This document shows positions 8,883-17,595 of a stretch of DNA of 64,000 nt, piece by piece (position 1 is the first letter of the stretch; the number at the start of each line of letters is the position of its first letter). A program made the translations under genes and the position numbers. Under the pieces are notes generated by a model. The model was not told the DNA's origin. It did no database searches and saw only the letters and a program-made list of their open reading frames with translations. The stretch comes from Nocardiopsis ansamitocini (lineage in GTDB: Bacteria; Actinomycetota; Actinomycetes; Streptosporangiales; Streptosporangiaceae): assembly GCF_030268225.1 (NCBI RefSeq), contig NZ_BSQG01000001.1, positions 1,043,299 to 1,107,298 of the forward strand, read 5' to 3'.

Positions 8883-9608
8883 TCAGTCCTGGCCGGTGCG
8901 GCCGACCTCGGCCGCGGCGCGGATGGCCTTCCAAGCGGACTCGGCCGCCTGCTGCTCGGCCTCCTTCTTGCTGCGCCCAGCCCCTGAGCCGTAACTACGG
9001 CCGGCGACGCGGACGGTCGCACGGAAGTTCTTCTGGTGGTCGGGGCCGCTCTCCTCGACGTGGTACTCGGGCACCCCGAGGAGTTCGGCGGCGGTGAGCT
9101 CCTGGAGGGACGTCTTCCAGTCCAGTCCGGCCCCCAGCCCAGACGCCTTGGCGATCATGGGATCGAAGAGCCGGTGCACGAACTCCGAGGCGGAATCGAG
9201 TCCGCGGTCCAGGTAGACCGCACCGATCAGCGCCTCCAGGGTGTCGGCCAGGATCGAGGACTTGTCGCGTCCGCCTGTCCCTTCCTCCCCCCTGCCGAGT
9301 CGCACATAGCGGCCGATCCCCAGCCCGCGCGCCACGTCGGCGAGCGCGCGCATGTTGACCACGGCCGCACGCAACTTCGCCAACTGCCCTTCGGGCAGGT
9401 CCGGGTGCGTACGAAAGAGGGTGTCGGTGACAACCAGCCCAAGCACCGAGTCGCCCAGGAACTCCAGGCGCTCGTTGGTGGGAAGGCCGCCCTTCTCGTA
9501 GGCGTAGGAGCGGTGGGTGAGTGCCCGGGTGAGAATCTTGAGGTCGAGGTCGACCCCGACCGACTCCCGGAACTCACGCGCTTCGGACGCGGAGATCTGC
9601 GTTGCCAT
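8883..9608 (-). CDS. rnc: Ribonuclease III
   Basis: This 241-residue enzyme cleaves double-stranded RNA during rRNA and mRNA processing. The catalytic domain has the signature [16 protein letters not shown] with acidic metal ligands, and a second acidic cluster at [15 protein letters not shown]. The C-terminal part is a double-stranded-RNA-binding domain ([13 protein letters not shown] ... [18 protein letters not shown]). The start is uncertain: the ATG at 9608 gives the normal length but has only a weak ribosome-binding site. About 290 bases without a recognisable gene separate it from rpmF. Confidence 0.95.
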   Translation of the reverse strand: MATQISASEAREFRESVGVDLDLKILTRALTHRSYAYEKGGLPTNERLEFLGDSVLGLVVTDTLFRTHPDLPEGQLAKLRAAVVNMRALADVARGLGIGRYVRLGRGEEGTGGRDKSSILADTLEALIGAVYLDRGLDSASEFVHRLFDPMIAKASGLGAGLDWKTSLQELTAAELLGVPEYHVEESGPDHQKNFRATVRVAGRSYGSGAGRSKKEAEQQAAESAWKAIRAAAEVGRTGQD

Positions 9609-9902
9609 TCGGATTTTCACATCCCTGGTCGGCGTCGCACGGTGTCCCGGACAGGTTCGCGTTGGCTGGCCCGCGGGACGCCGAGCACGCTCGGATCGGA
9701 TACGGCTGAACCGGAACCCTGCCGAGGTGATGCTCGAAGGCGTGGTGATCGTCGCGGAGCGCAATAAGCTCCCCGGCAGCCACCACGGCCTCGGGAGGTC
9801 ACCAGGCCGAATTCGGACGTTCCCGCAGGACCGCCCGTTGGCGGCACACGGGTGAACGCGCGAAGGGCGGGCCCAAAAGCTGGACCCGCCGATCACACGT
9901 GC

Positions 9903-10082
9903 TTACGACGCCGGGTTGATGACCTGGCGGTTGTTGTAGGTACCGCACGTCGGGCAAGCGATGTGCTGGAGCTTGGGGTCGCGGCAGCGCGGGCAGTTGA
10001 CCAGCGCAGGGCGCGACGCCTTCCACTGGGAACGGCGGGTGCGGGTGTTGCTCCGCGACATCTTCCGCTTCGGGACGGCCAC
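9903..10082 (-). CDS. rpmF: 50S ribosomal protein L32
   Basis: This 59-residue basic protein starts [20 protein letters not shown] from a GTG at 10082. It carries the zinc-binding pairs CPRC and CPTC, so it is the C+ (zinc-containing) form of L32. It lies between the DUF177 gene and rnc, the standard arrangement in many bacteria, where the DUF177 (YceD) protein and L32 are expressed together. Confidence 0.96.
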   Translation of the reverse strand: MAVPKRKMSRSNTRTRRSQWKASRPALVNCPRCRDPKLQHIACPTCGTYNNRQVINPAS

Positions 10083-10276
10083 TTCAATCCTCCTGGGTCC
10101 CCCCGCGCGCGCGGGAGCTCACTTTCCTGTCATCCTCGCGCACCGCGAGGAACACCGTGCCCGGTCCAGAGGCCCACCCGCTCATTTGACGGAGCGTGCG
10201 GACGCGTCCCGGTCCGGGAGCACAGACTTGCCGGGTCCGCCGGTGCGAGTCCGCCCGACGCCCCTTGGTTGTGGGT

Positions 10277-10897
10277 TCAGCGGTCGCCGGGCTCCTCGCC
10301 CAGCTTCCGCAGCGCCTCCCACCGGGGGTCGACGCGCTCGCCGTGACCGTGGCCGGGTTCGGCGTCAGCCAGTCGGACGCCGCAGTCCACACACAGACCG
10401 GGGCAGTCGTCCTGGCACAGCGGCGAGGACGGCAGTGCGAGCACCACCGCGTCGCGGACCACCGGCTCAAGGTCGATCAAGTCGCCCTCAAGATAGTAGT
10501 CCTCATCCTCACCCTCGGAATCCACCTCATCGGCACCCTGCCTGCCACTGGGCTCGTCCTCAGAGGGGTACTGGAAGAGTTCCTGGAAGTCCGCCTCGAC
10601 CTCTTCGGTCAGCGGATCCAGGCAGCGGGAGCACTCCGCGGCGAGGGCCGTGCGCGCCTCACCGGTCACCAGCACGCCCTCCATGACCGCTTCGAGCCGG
10701 AAGTCCAGCTCGATTTCGGTTCCCTCGGGCACACCGGCCATCCCCACGGCCATGGAGGCGGGGGCGGACGCGGTGCGGACCTCGGTTCGCATCGAGCCGG
10801 CCTGACGGCCAAGCGGCCGGGTGTCGACCACGAACGGGGAACGGACATCTAGACGAGACAGAGTGATCGCGACTTTCGGTACGGCTCGCTCCCGCAC
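10277..10897 (-). CDS. DUF177 (YceD-like) protein, probable large-ribosomal-subunit/23S rRNA accumulation factor
   Basis: Roughly 206 residues from the GTG at 10897; a TTG at 10972 is a longer alternative and neither has a clear ribosome-binding site. The N-terminal part has the family block SRLDVRSPFVVDTRPLGRQAG. The middle has AECSRCLDPL and the C-terminal CQDDCPGLCVDCGVRL, the cysteine-containing signature of DUF177. Very acidic segments lie between. Family members sit upstream of rpmF and are linked in E. coli and plants to 23S rRNA accumulation. That role is inferred from family and position. Confidence 0.85.
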   Translation of the reverse strand: MRERAVPKVAITLSRLDVRSPFVVDTRPLGRQAGSMRTEVRTASAPASMAVGMAGVPEGTEIELDFRLEAVMEGVLVTGEARTALAAECSRCLDPLTEEVEADFQELFQYPSEDEPSGRQGADEVDSEGEDEDYYLEGDLIDLEPVVRDAVVLALPSSPLCQDDCPGLCVDCGVRLADAEPGHGHGERVDPRWEALRKLGEEPGDR

Positions 10898-11086
10898 GGA
10901 AGCGGGAACGACGGTATGAGATCGCGGCGACCGGTGTCCGGTGCCGCGGTACTGGCCCGTGGGCACAGTCAAGAAGCGATTTTAGCCACGAACATCCGCC
11001 AGACCCAAATCCACGAGAGCAAGCGATCCCTCTGACCAGGCTCCGGCCGAACACGGGAACGATGCGCCGGGCACCGAGGAACCGGA

Positions 11087-11575
11087 CTAGCCCTCCTTCG
11101 CCTCCTCGTACTTGGCGCGCAAACGCTGCTCCACATAGGGAGTGACCAGGGTGCTGACGTCACCGCCGTGCTGGGCGACCTCGCGCACCAGGCTGGAGCT
11201 GAGGAACGAGTACTGCGGGTTGGCTGTCATGAACACCGTCTCCACACCGGAGAGCTGGTAGTTCATCTGCGCGATCTGGAGTTCGTAGTCGAAGTCGCTG
11301 ACCGAGCGCAGGCTCCGCACAATCGTGTCCACATCGTTCTGCCGGCAGAAGTCCACGAGCAGGCCGTCGAACTTGGCAACGCTGACGTTGGGAAATTCCT
11401 TGGTGGAGTCCGTGAGCATGGCGAGTTTCTCGTCCACGCTGAACAGGCCCCGCTTGTTGACGTTGTTCAGGACCGCGACCACGACCTCGTCGTTCTGGCG
11501 CGCTGCGCGCCCGATGATGTCGACGTGGCCGTGGGTGACGGGGTCGAAGGATCCGGGGCAGACGACGCGGCGCAC
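11087..11575 (-). CDS. coaD: Phosphopantetheine adenylyltransferase
   Basis: This 162-residue enzyme carries out the penultimate step of coenzyme A synthesis: ATP plus 4'-phosphopantetheine to dephospho-CoA. The nucleotidyltransferase motif GSFDPVTHGHVDII is at the N-terminus, and the second signature SFLSSSLVREVAQHGGDVS follows near residues 125-145. The GTG at 11575 (MRRVVCPGSFDP) is preceded by AGGAG at the right distance and gives the family's usual length. It is 87 bases downstream of rsmD, the common bacterial pairing. Confidence 0.96.
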   Translation of the reverse strand: MRRVVCPGSFDPVTHGHVDIIGRAARQNDEVVVAVLNNVNKRGLFSVDEKLAMLTDSTKEFPNVSVAKFDGLLVDFCRQNDVDTIVRSLRSVSDFDYELQIAQMNYQLSGVETVFMTANPQYSFLSSSLVREVAQHGGDVSTLVTPYVEQRLRAKYEEAKEG

Positions 11576-11662
11576 GGGGATCGCTCCTCTCTTGCGGATT
11601 CCGGTGAACGTACCTGGGGTGCGAGTCAGGCCGTCCAGAATCATCGATCATCGCGCGAAATG

Positions 11663-12244
11663 TCAGACCTGATCGCGCAGACTCGCGGCGTGACCGTACC
11701 AAAGGGCGGCTTCGCCGTATTTACGCACCCTGTCCCCTTCATACCCATCGGGCCACAACAGGGCGGCCCCACGCGCGGGACGTTCGACCACGACCAGCGC
11801 ATCGGACGCGAGCCACCCCCGCTCGTGCAGGGCGATCAGCAGTGCGGTGACCTGATCGTCGGTGACAGGGTAGGGCGGGTCTGCGACCACGAAGTCGTAA
11901 CCGACGCCCCCCGGCCCCTTGTCCACCAACCGCTCGACCCGGTCGGCGACGAGGTGCGCGCCGGGCATGTCGACCGTCGAGATGTTGCGCCGGATCACGT
12001 CTGCCGCGCGACGGTCGGCTTCGACGAGCAGCACATGCTCCGCGCCGCGGGAGAGGGCCTCCAGACCGATCGCACCGGACCCGGCATAGAGGTCGAGAAC
12101 CCTCAGACCGGCAAGCGATCCCAAATCCGACAGTGCCGAGGCGAACAACGCCTCCCGGGCCCGGTCGCTCGTGGGACGGGTGGTGCGTCCATCGGGAACA
12201 GCGAGCCTGCGCCCTCCTGCGGTACCGGCGATGATGCGGGTCAT
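11663..12244 (-). CDS. rsmD: 16S rRNA (guanine-N2) methyltransferase RsmD
   Basis: This 193-residue SAM-dependent enzyme methylates G966 (E. coli numbering) of 16S rRNA. It opens MTRIIAGTAGGRRL, then shows RPTSDRAREALFA, the SAM-binding motif VLDLYAGSGAIGLEALSRGA, and the catalytic DPPY motif (VVADPPYPV). Length and order of motifs are normal. It lies between recG and coaD. Confidence 0.95.
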   Translation of the reverse strand: MTRIIAGTAGGRRLAVPDGRTTRPTSDRAREALFASALSDLGSLAGLRVLDLYAGSGAIGLEALSRGAEHVLLVEADRRAADVIRRNISTVDMPGAHLVADRVERLVDKGPGGVGYDFVVADPPYPVTDDQVTALLIALHERGWLASDALVVVERPARGAALLWPDGYEGDRVRKYGEAALWYGHAASLRDQV

Positions 12245-12300
12245 GACGGGTCGTGCGCTCCTGCCAAGCGGGGGTGTCGGGCGTCCACAACTGTATTGCC

Positions 12301-12319
12301 CCCGTCCCCCGCGGACGGG
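12301..12319 (-). terminator. Candidate terminator hairpin after recG
   Basis: CCCGTCC (12301-12307) pairs with GGACGGG (12313-12319) 42 bases past the recG stop. No U-run follows, so confidence is low. Confidence 0.35.
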
Positions 12320-12360
12320 AAAGCTGCTTTCTCGCGCGAGGCTGAAGCGGGCCGGGAAGG

Positions 12361-14550
12361 TCAGGTTTTCTCCAGGTAATCCGCGCGCTCGCCGCTGAGC
12401 AGGTTGGCTAGCGCCTGGGCCAACGGCGGATGTCCCGACAGGTCGGGGTCGGCGTCGACGAAGGCCACCGCCTCGTCGCGGGCCTGACGGATGAGAGCCT
12501 CGTCGCGGAGGAGGGTGAGCATCCGCAACGAGGAACGGCGGCCCGACTGCGCGTCCCCCAGGACATCGCCCTCACGACGCTGTTCCAGGTCCACCCGTGA
12601 CAGCTCGAATCCGTCGGTGGTGGCCGCTACCGCTGCCAGCCGCTCCCTCGCCGGGCTCTCCTGCGCGGCGTCGGTGATGAGCAGGCACAGACCGGGAAGC
12701 TTTCCCCGGCCGACCCTCCCGCGCAACTGGTGGAGCTGGGAGACACCGAACCGGTCTGCGTCCATGATGGCCATCACCGTGGCGTTGGGGACGTCGACGC
12801 CCACTTCGATGACAGTGGTCGCCACGAGGACGTCGAGCTCGCCGGCGGCGAAGCGGCGCATGACGGCGTCCTTGTCATCGGGGGCGAGCCTGCCGTGCAG
12901 GGCTGCCACCCGGAGACCGGCGAGCGGCCCCTCCGCCAAGCGGGCGGCCACGTCCAGTACGGCCAGCGGCGGACGGCGGGGGACGGCATCCTCCGCTTCG
13001 GGCTCGACGGCGGCGTCCTCGGCATCGTTGTCACCGTCGCCGATGCGCGGGCACACGACGTACGCCTGACGTCCTTGGCCGACCTCTTCGGCGATACGGT
13101 CCCAGGCCCGGGACAGGAAGTGCGGCTTGTCCTGGGCGGGGACGACATGGGTGGCCACAGGTGCGCGGCCTTCGGGCAGCTGGGTGAGCGCCACGACGTC
13201 GAGGTCGCCGTAGACGGTCATAGCGACCGTGCGGGGAATGGGCGTGGCGGTCATGACCAGGACGTGCGGACGGCCCTCGACCGACTTCTCCCGCAACGCG
13301 TCGCGCTGCTCGACTCCGAAGCGGTGCTGCTCGTCCACCACGACCAGACCGAGGTCGGCGAAGGAGACCTGTTCCTGGAGCAGGGCGTGCGTACCGATGA
13401 CGATTCCAGCGGCGCCCGACGCCGCGTCGAGCAACGCCTCGCGTTTGGCCGCCGCCCCGAGCGACCCGGTGAGCAGGGCGAGGCGGGTCGCATGCTCCGC
13501 CCCGTCGAGCTGCCCCGCACGGGCGAGCCCCCCGAGCATGGCCCCAATGGAGCGGTGGTGCTGCTGGGCGAGCACCTCGGTGGGGGCGAGAAGGACCGCC
13601 TGGCCGCCCGCGTCCACCACCTGGAGCATGGCGCGCAGGGCGACGAGGGTCTTTCCCGCCCCGACGTCGCCCTGGAGCAGCCGGTGCATGGGGTGGGTGG
13701 AGGCCAGTCCGCCGGCGATGACGTCACCGACCTCGCGTTGGCCCTCTGTGAGGGTGAACGGCAGCGCCGCATCGAAGGCGTCCAACAGCCCTCCTGCGGA
13801 ACGCGGGCGCGACCGTGCAGGATGGCCCTGAGCGGCACGGCGGCGCTGGGCCAGGGCGACCTGGAGCACGAACGCCTCGTCCCATTTGAGACGGTGACGG
13901 GCCTTGGCGATGTCGGCCGAGTCCGCGGGACGGTGTACGAGGCGGTAGGCCTGCTCGAGGCCGATGAGACGACGGCCCGCGCGCAAGGCCGGTGGGAGCG
14001 GATCGGGTACCTCGTCCAAAGGCCCGAGAACCGTGGCCACGGCCTGACCGATCCGCCATGAGGGCATCTTCTCCGAGGCCGGATAGATGGGGATCAGTTC
14101 TTCGGCGAACGCCTTGGCGCGTTCCTGCTCGGCACCTTCTGCCTCAGGGAAGAGCTCGTAATCGGGATGGGCAAGCTGGCGCTTGCCCCGGTAGGCCGAG
14201 ACCTTGCCGGCGAAGAGGCCGCGTCGCCCGTAGGTGAGGCGCTGCTCGTGCCAGCCGACCTTGTGGAAAAAGGTCAGCGTAAGGTCGCCACGGCCGTCGG
14301 TGACCGTGACCTCGAACATTGACCCGCGACCGTTGCGCATCCGACGCTTGGCGGTTCTGCGCACCTCCGCGAGGACGGTGACCTGCTCCCCTTCGACCAG
14401 CCCTTCGAGGTCGGTGAGGTCTCCCCGGGTGCTGTACCGCCGCGGGTAATGGCGCAGCAGATCGCCGGCTGTGTGCAGGTCGAGTGCCGTTGCCAGGACC
14501 TTCGCAGTCTTGCCGAGCGTCTTGGTCAGCGGCTCGTCCAGGCTGGTCAC
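12361..14550 (-). CDS. recG: ATP-dependent DNA helicase RecG
   Basis: This 729-residue superfamily-2 helicase remodels stalled replication forks and Holliday junctions. An N-terminal OB-type wedge domain precedes the helicase core. The core has Walker A GDVGAGKTLVALRA, the DEQH box VVDEQHRFGVEQR, motif III MTATPIPRTVAM, and the C-terminal helicase block VATTVIEVGVDVPNAT with the HQLRGRVGRG motif. An Asp/Glu-rich insert (about residues 500-525) separates the two RecA-like lobes. The ATG at 14550 gives a normal family length. Confidence 0.97.
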   Translation of the reverse strand: MTSLDEPLTKTLGKTAKVLATALDLHTAGDLLRHYPRRYSTRGDLTDLEGLVEGEQVTVLAEVRRTAKRRMRNGRGSMFEVTVTDGRGDLTLTFFHKVGWHEQRLTYGRRGLFAGKVSAYRGKRQLAHPDYELFPEAEGAEQERAKAFAEELIPIYPASEKMPSWRIGQAVATVLGPLDEVPDPLPPALRAGRRLIGLEQAYRLVHRPADSADIAKARHRLKWDEAFVLQVALAQRRRAAQGHPARSRPRSAGGLLDAFDAALPFTLTEGQREVGDVIAGGLASTHPMHRLLQGDVGAGKTLVALRAMLQVVDAGGQAVLLAPTEVLAQQHHRSIGAMLGGLARAGQLDGAEHATRLALLTGSLGAAAKREALLDAASGAAGIVIGTHALLQEQVSFADLGLVVVDEQHRFGVEQRDALREKSVEGRPHVLVMTATPIPRTVAMTVYGDLDVVALTQLPEGRAPVATHVVPAQDKPHFLSRAWDRIAEEVGQGRQAYVVCPRIGDGDNDAEDAAVEPEAEDAVPRRPPLAVLDVAARLAEGPLAGLRVAALHGRLAPDDKDAVMRRFAAGELDVLVATTVIEVGVDVPNATVMAIMDADRFGVSQLHQLRGRVGRGKLPGLCLLITDAAQESPARERLAAVAATTDGFELSRVDLEQRREGDVLGDAQSGRRSSLRMLTLLRDEALIRQARDEAVAFVDADPDLSGHPPLAQALANLLSGERADYLEKT

Positions 14551-14941
14551 GGGGCTTCCTCAACTCTTCCTAGCAGGCGGGTGCGAGCCGCCGTGTTCTG
14601 AGGGGCGCGGAGCGGTTCCGGCAACTGCTCCTGGGGAGTGCTGGCTGCTCCCGCGGCTCACTGTGGCATCTTACGGAGTCGGGCCGGGCTATACTGGGCG
14701 GAGCAATCATCGCGGGTCCGCTCTCGCAAGAATCGGCGGAACTCCGGTGGAACCGGAACTTCTTCGGTTTCACACCCTGCGTCCGTGATCCTCGGAACCA
14801 TCGGCTCGTCGTGGCCTGGTCCTTTCTTCATGTACGCTTCGACGGTTGGCGATCCGCGCCGACCTGCCTGCTCACCAGACCTCTCTCGGGTCATTGACGT
14901 GCGCGCGAGCACACCGGCCCGAGCGCTTGAATGGAGTTACC
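14551..14941. other. Divergent promoter region between recG and rpmB
   Basis: No secure gene was found. A good -10-like hexamer TATACT occurs at about 14691-14696 in an otherwise GC-rich context, and a TTGACG -35-like element at about 14896. A possible 40-60 residue minus-strand reading frame (containing MVPRITDAGCETEE) has no supported start and is not called. Confidence 0.4.
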
Positions 14942-15127
14942 GTGGCTTCCGTCTGTGACGTTTGCAGCAAGGGACCAGGGTTCGGGAACAATGTTTCCCA
15001 CTCGCACCGCCGGACCCGTCGCCGCTGGAATCCCAACATCCAGACCGTGCGCACCCGCGTTGGTGGTACCCCCAAGCGCCTGAACGTGTGCACCTCCTGC
15101 CTCAAAGCGGGCAAGGTCGACCGCTAG
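14942..15127 (+). CDS. rpmB: 50S ribosomal protein L28
   Basis: This 61-residue basic ribosomal protein starts from a GTG at 14942 with GGAG upstream. It reads MASVCDVCSKGPGFGNNVSH and later RRRWNPNIQTVRTRVGGTPK, ending CTSCLKAGKVDR. Two CxxC pairs (CDVC and CTSC) mark the zinc-binding form. It is divergent from recG. Confidence 0.97.
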   Translation: MASVCDVCSKGPGFGNNVSHSHRRTRRRWNPNIQTVRTRVGGTPKRLNVCTSCLKAGKVDR

Positions 15128-15171
15128 CCCTCAGGGGTGGCAAGGTCCACGATTCAGTGAATCAGCGCGTT

Positions 15172-15200
15172 GAGCGCCGTGACGATCCGTCGCGGCGCTC
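15172..15200 (+). terminator. Terminator hairpin after rpmB
   Basis: GAGCGCCG (15172-15179) pairs with CGGCGCTC (15193-15200), followed by ATCGCTGTTT. It lies 45 bases past the rpmB stop. Confidence 0.55.
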
Positions 15201-15266
15201 ATCGCTGTTTCCCGTGCACGCCCTCCCCTGTCGCGCGCCGGTGAATGCCCGGTGCACGGCAGCTCC

Positions 15267-15324
15267 GGTCCGGGCTCTGCTGTTGGGAGCGGTCCGGGCT
15301 CTGCTGTTGGGAGCGGTCCGGGCT
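15267..15324. repeat. 24-bp tandem repeat, about 2.4 copies
   Basis: The unit GGTCCGGGCTCTGCTGTTGG plus GAGC occurs at 15267-15290 and exactly again at 15291-15314. A third copy is broken off after GGTCCGGGCT at 15324, where it meets the stop codon of the CBM2 gene. This looks like a local slippage duplication in the 3' untranslated part. Confidence 0.85.
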
Positions 15325-16072
15325 AGAGGCCGCAGGAGCGTCCGTTCAGGGAGCAGGAACTCGGGGCCTGGGCGCTGCCTTCGGCGCTGAAGTTGACCAC
15401 CGCCGACTCTCCGGGAGCGATCCCTCCCGTCCAGGAGGGCTGACGTACGACGATCCCCTCCCCAGTGCTCTCCCAGTCGCCGTTCCAGGCCGCGGTGATG
15501 TTGGCTCCGGAGAAACCGAGACGCAGTTCCCAGCCGTCGATGGCACTGGTGCCGTTGTTGACGATGGTGACCGAGCCCGTGAAGTTGTTGCTGGAGTGCG
15601 GGACCATGTCGTAGGAGACCTGGGTGCCACCGACCGCGACGGGCGGCTCGGGTGCGTCCTGCCGCTCGGGCTCGTCGGCACCCTCTTCCTCGGTTTCCCG
15701 CTCTTCGGCTTCGGGGCTCTGCGACACCTCGGCCGAGATCTCGGCCTGCAGGGAGGACCCGGGCTCCGGACCGCGCGAGGGCAGCGCCTCCGATCCCGGA
15801 GAGCCCCCGACCGCCCCCGATTCGGGGGCAGGCGCCCCCGGCCCGGAAGGAGACTCCGTGAAACGGAGGTAGATCTGGGTGGTGCTGTAGGCGAAGAGGA
15901 TCAGGGTAACCGTGACACCGGAGAGCAGGAGTACCCGAAACGGGCGGGGCGGGGGGACCCGCTTGGGAACGGTACTCCCCAGAACCTGTCCGACCGTGGT
16001 CAGCGCGCCGCCGTCGGGCTGTTCCGCACGGTGCGCTCCACGCTGTGGCCGTTCAACCCCGTGCCGCCCCAT
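15323..16072 (-). CDS. Membrane-anchored protein with a C-terminal cellulose-binding domain (CBM2)
   Basis: This 249-residue protein has an N-terminal cytoplasmic segment of about 48 residues, one transmembrane helix (VLLLSGVTVTLILFAYS), and a Pro/Glu/Ser-rich stalk of about 90 residues. The C-terminal domain of about 100 residues resembles CBM2, with NNFTGSVTIVNNG, GWELRLGFSGANITAAWNG, PSWTGGIAPGESAVVNFSAE and a CSLNGRSC end like that of the nearby cel6B. The first surface tryptophan of a typical CBM2 seems to be replaced (HSSNNF where cel6B has WGSGF). The arrangement predicts an outside-facing polysaccharide-binding module fixed to the membrane, not a secreted enzyme. No catalytic domain is present. 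ATG 16072 has AAAGG upstream. Substrate unproven. Confidence 0.78.
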   Translation of the reverse strand: MGRHGVERPQRGAHRAEQPDGGALTTVGQVLGSTVPKRVPPPRPFRVLLLSGVTVTLILFAYSTTQIYLRFTESPSGPGAPAPESGAVGGSPGSEALPSRGPEPGSSLQAEISAEVSQSPEAEERETEEEGADEPERQDAPEPPVAVGGTQVSYDMVPHSSNNFTGSVTIVNNGTSAIDGWELRLGFSGANITAAWNGDWESTGEGIVVRQPSWTGGIAPGESAVVNFSAEGSAQAPSSCSLNGRSCGL

Positions 16073-16223
16073 AGCCGTACCTTTCCCGGTTCGCGCGCCA
16101 TCGCGAGTCGCCGTCGCAGCCCCACCGCAAAAGCAGGGAGACGAGGGCAGAGCTTAGCGTGCCACACGCGGCAAAACCGGCATATTGTCTTCAGGTGACC
16201 GTGTCATGACCGAACGTGTCGAA

Positions 16224-17195
16224 TCAAGACGTGACGGAGAAGTGGTCCCACCCCCTCGCGTCGGACGGGGCACCATCCACGACGACCCCCTCTCCTTCGG
16301 CCACCCGCCCGATCACCGTCCAGCCGGGAGGCAGTACCGTCCCCTCAGGGAAGGTCGCGGCAAGGGCGTGGTCCTCACCGCCGGCGAGCATCAGATCCAC
16401 CGGGGCGCACTCGATGGCACCGAGCCGGGTCAGGGTCCGGACCGCATCGCTCAGGACCGCGGGGACGAGCAGCGCGGAACTTTGCAGTTCCACCCGGACG
16501 CGGGAGGCCGCGGCGATGTGTCCGAGATCCTGGACCAAGCCGTCGCTGACATCGAGCATGGCCGTGGCACCGAGTTCCGCGGCAGCAGGTCCCGCGGCGT
16601 AGGGCGGCGCGGGCCTGCGGTGGGCCGCACGGCACTCGGGGTGACCGACGGTGCTGTCGGCGAGGAACAGCGCGAGCCCCGCTGCGGAAAGACCGAGGTC
16701 GCCGATGACAGCGACGACGTCACCGGGGCGGGCCCCGTCTCGCCTCACCGCGGAAACACCTTGCAGGTCGCCCAGGGCCGTGATGGCCAAGGTGATGCTG
16801 TCGGAGCGCACGGTGTCCCCACCGGCCACGGTGGCACCGACAAGGGCGCACTCCGCACGTAGCCCTTCGGCGAACTCCTCGGCCCAGGAGACCGGAAGGC
16901 CGGCCGGGGCCGCGAAACCGAGCAGCAGTGCGGTGGGGCGGGCGCCCATGGCTGCGATATCGGCGAAGTTCTGCGCGGCTGCTTTGTGACCGATGTCGCG
17001 CGGACCGGACCAGTCCCGCCGAAAGTGCCGTCCCTCCACCAGCATGTCGGTGGTGGCCACCACTCTGCGATCGGGGGCCCGCACGATCGCGGCATCGTCG
17101 CCCGGGCCGAGGATTACGTCGTCTGTATGAGGGAATCTCGCGGTCATTCGGGCGATCAGCCCGAATTCACCGAGGTCCCCGATGGTGCTCAACAC
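16224..17195 (-). CDS. thiL: Thiamine-monophosphate kinase
   Basis: About 323 residues from the GTG at 17195 (MLSTIGDLGEFGLIARM), which has GAGG upstream; a much longer in-frame extension runs into the divergent gene's promoter. The enzyme makes thiamine diphosphate from thiamine monophosphate. Motifs of the PurM/ThiL fold are present: GPGDDAAIV, TTDMLVEGRHF, AAQNFADIAAMGARPT, VGATVAGGDTV, MLDVSDGLVQDLGHIA and GGEDHALAAT. It is divergent from the RAM-domain and DUF3515 genes, an actinobacterial neighbourhood. Confidence 0.95.
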   Translation of the reverse strand: MLSTIGDLGEFGLIARMTARFPHTDDVILGPGDDAAIVRAPDRRVVATTDMLVEGRHFRRDWSGPRDIGHKAAAQNFADIAAMGARPTALLLGFAAPAGLPVSWAEEFAEGLRAECALVGATVAGGDTVRSDSITLAITALGDLQGVSAVRRDGARPGDVVAVIGDLGLSAAGLALFLADSTVGHPECRAAHRRPAPPYAAGPAAAELGATAMLDVSDGLVQDLGHIAAASRVRVELQSSALLVPAVLSDAVRTLTRLGAIECAPVDLMLAGGEDHALAATFPEGTVLPPGWTVIGRVAEGEGVVVDGAPSDARGWDHFSVTS

Positions 17196-17343
17196 AGACC
17201 TCAGGGTACGGTGACGCTTCTGGCGCAGTGGTCTAGACCCACGCGGCATCACCCCGTCCGATGAGGCCCTGCCTCGCGGCTGCGGGCGGAGCCCGGTGGG
17301 AGGCCCACGCAGGATCGAACGCAATGTCGCAGAGGGGTTTTCC

Positions 17344-17577
17344 ATGGTGCGTGCCTACATTTTGATCCAGACAGAGGTCGGCCGGGCCGCTCAGGTCGCC
17401 CGGGAGATCGCCGGGATCGAAGGCGTGACCGAAGCCGAGGACGTCACGGGCCCCTACGATGTAGTGGTGCGAGCCCAAGCCGACGACGTGGACGCTCTCG
17501 GTCGCCTCGTGGTCGCCCGGATCCAACGGCTCGAAGGCATCGCCCGCACCCTCACCTGCCCGATCGTCAACATCTGA
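17344..17577 (+). CDS. Stand-alone Lrp/AsnC ligand-binding (RAM) domain protein
   Basis: At 77 residues it consists only of the effector-binding domain of Lrp/AsnC regulators (MVRAYILIQTEVGRAAQVAR, then VTGPYDVVVRAQADDVDALG, ending TLTCPIV). There is no helix-turn-helix. Such stand-alone RAM proteins usually oligomerise and bind amino acids; some partner with full regulators. The ATG at 17344 follows AGAGGGG, which supports this start over an earlier in-frame one at 17296. It lies just upstream of the DUF3515 lipoprotein gene. Confidence 0.88.
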   Translation: MVRAYILIQTEVGRAAQVAREIAGIEGVTEAEDVTGPYDVVVRAQADDVDALGRLVVARIQRLEGIARTLTCPIVNI

Positions 17578-17595
17578 GTCCGTCTGGAGTGGAAC

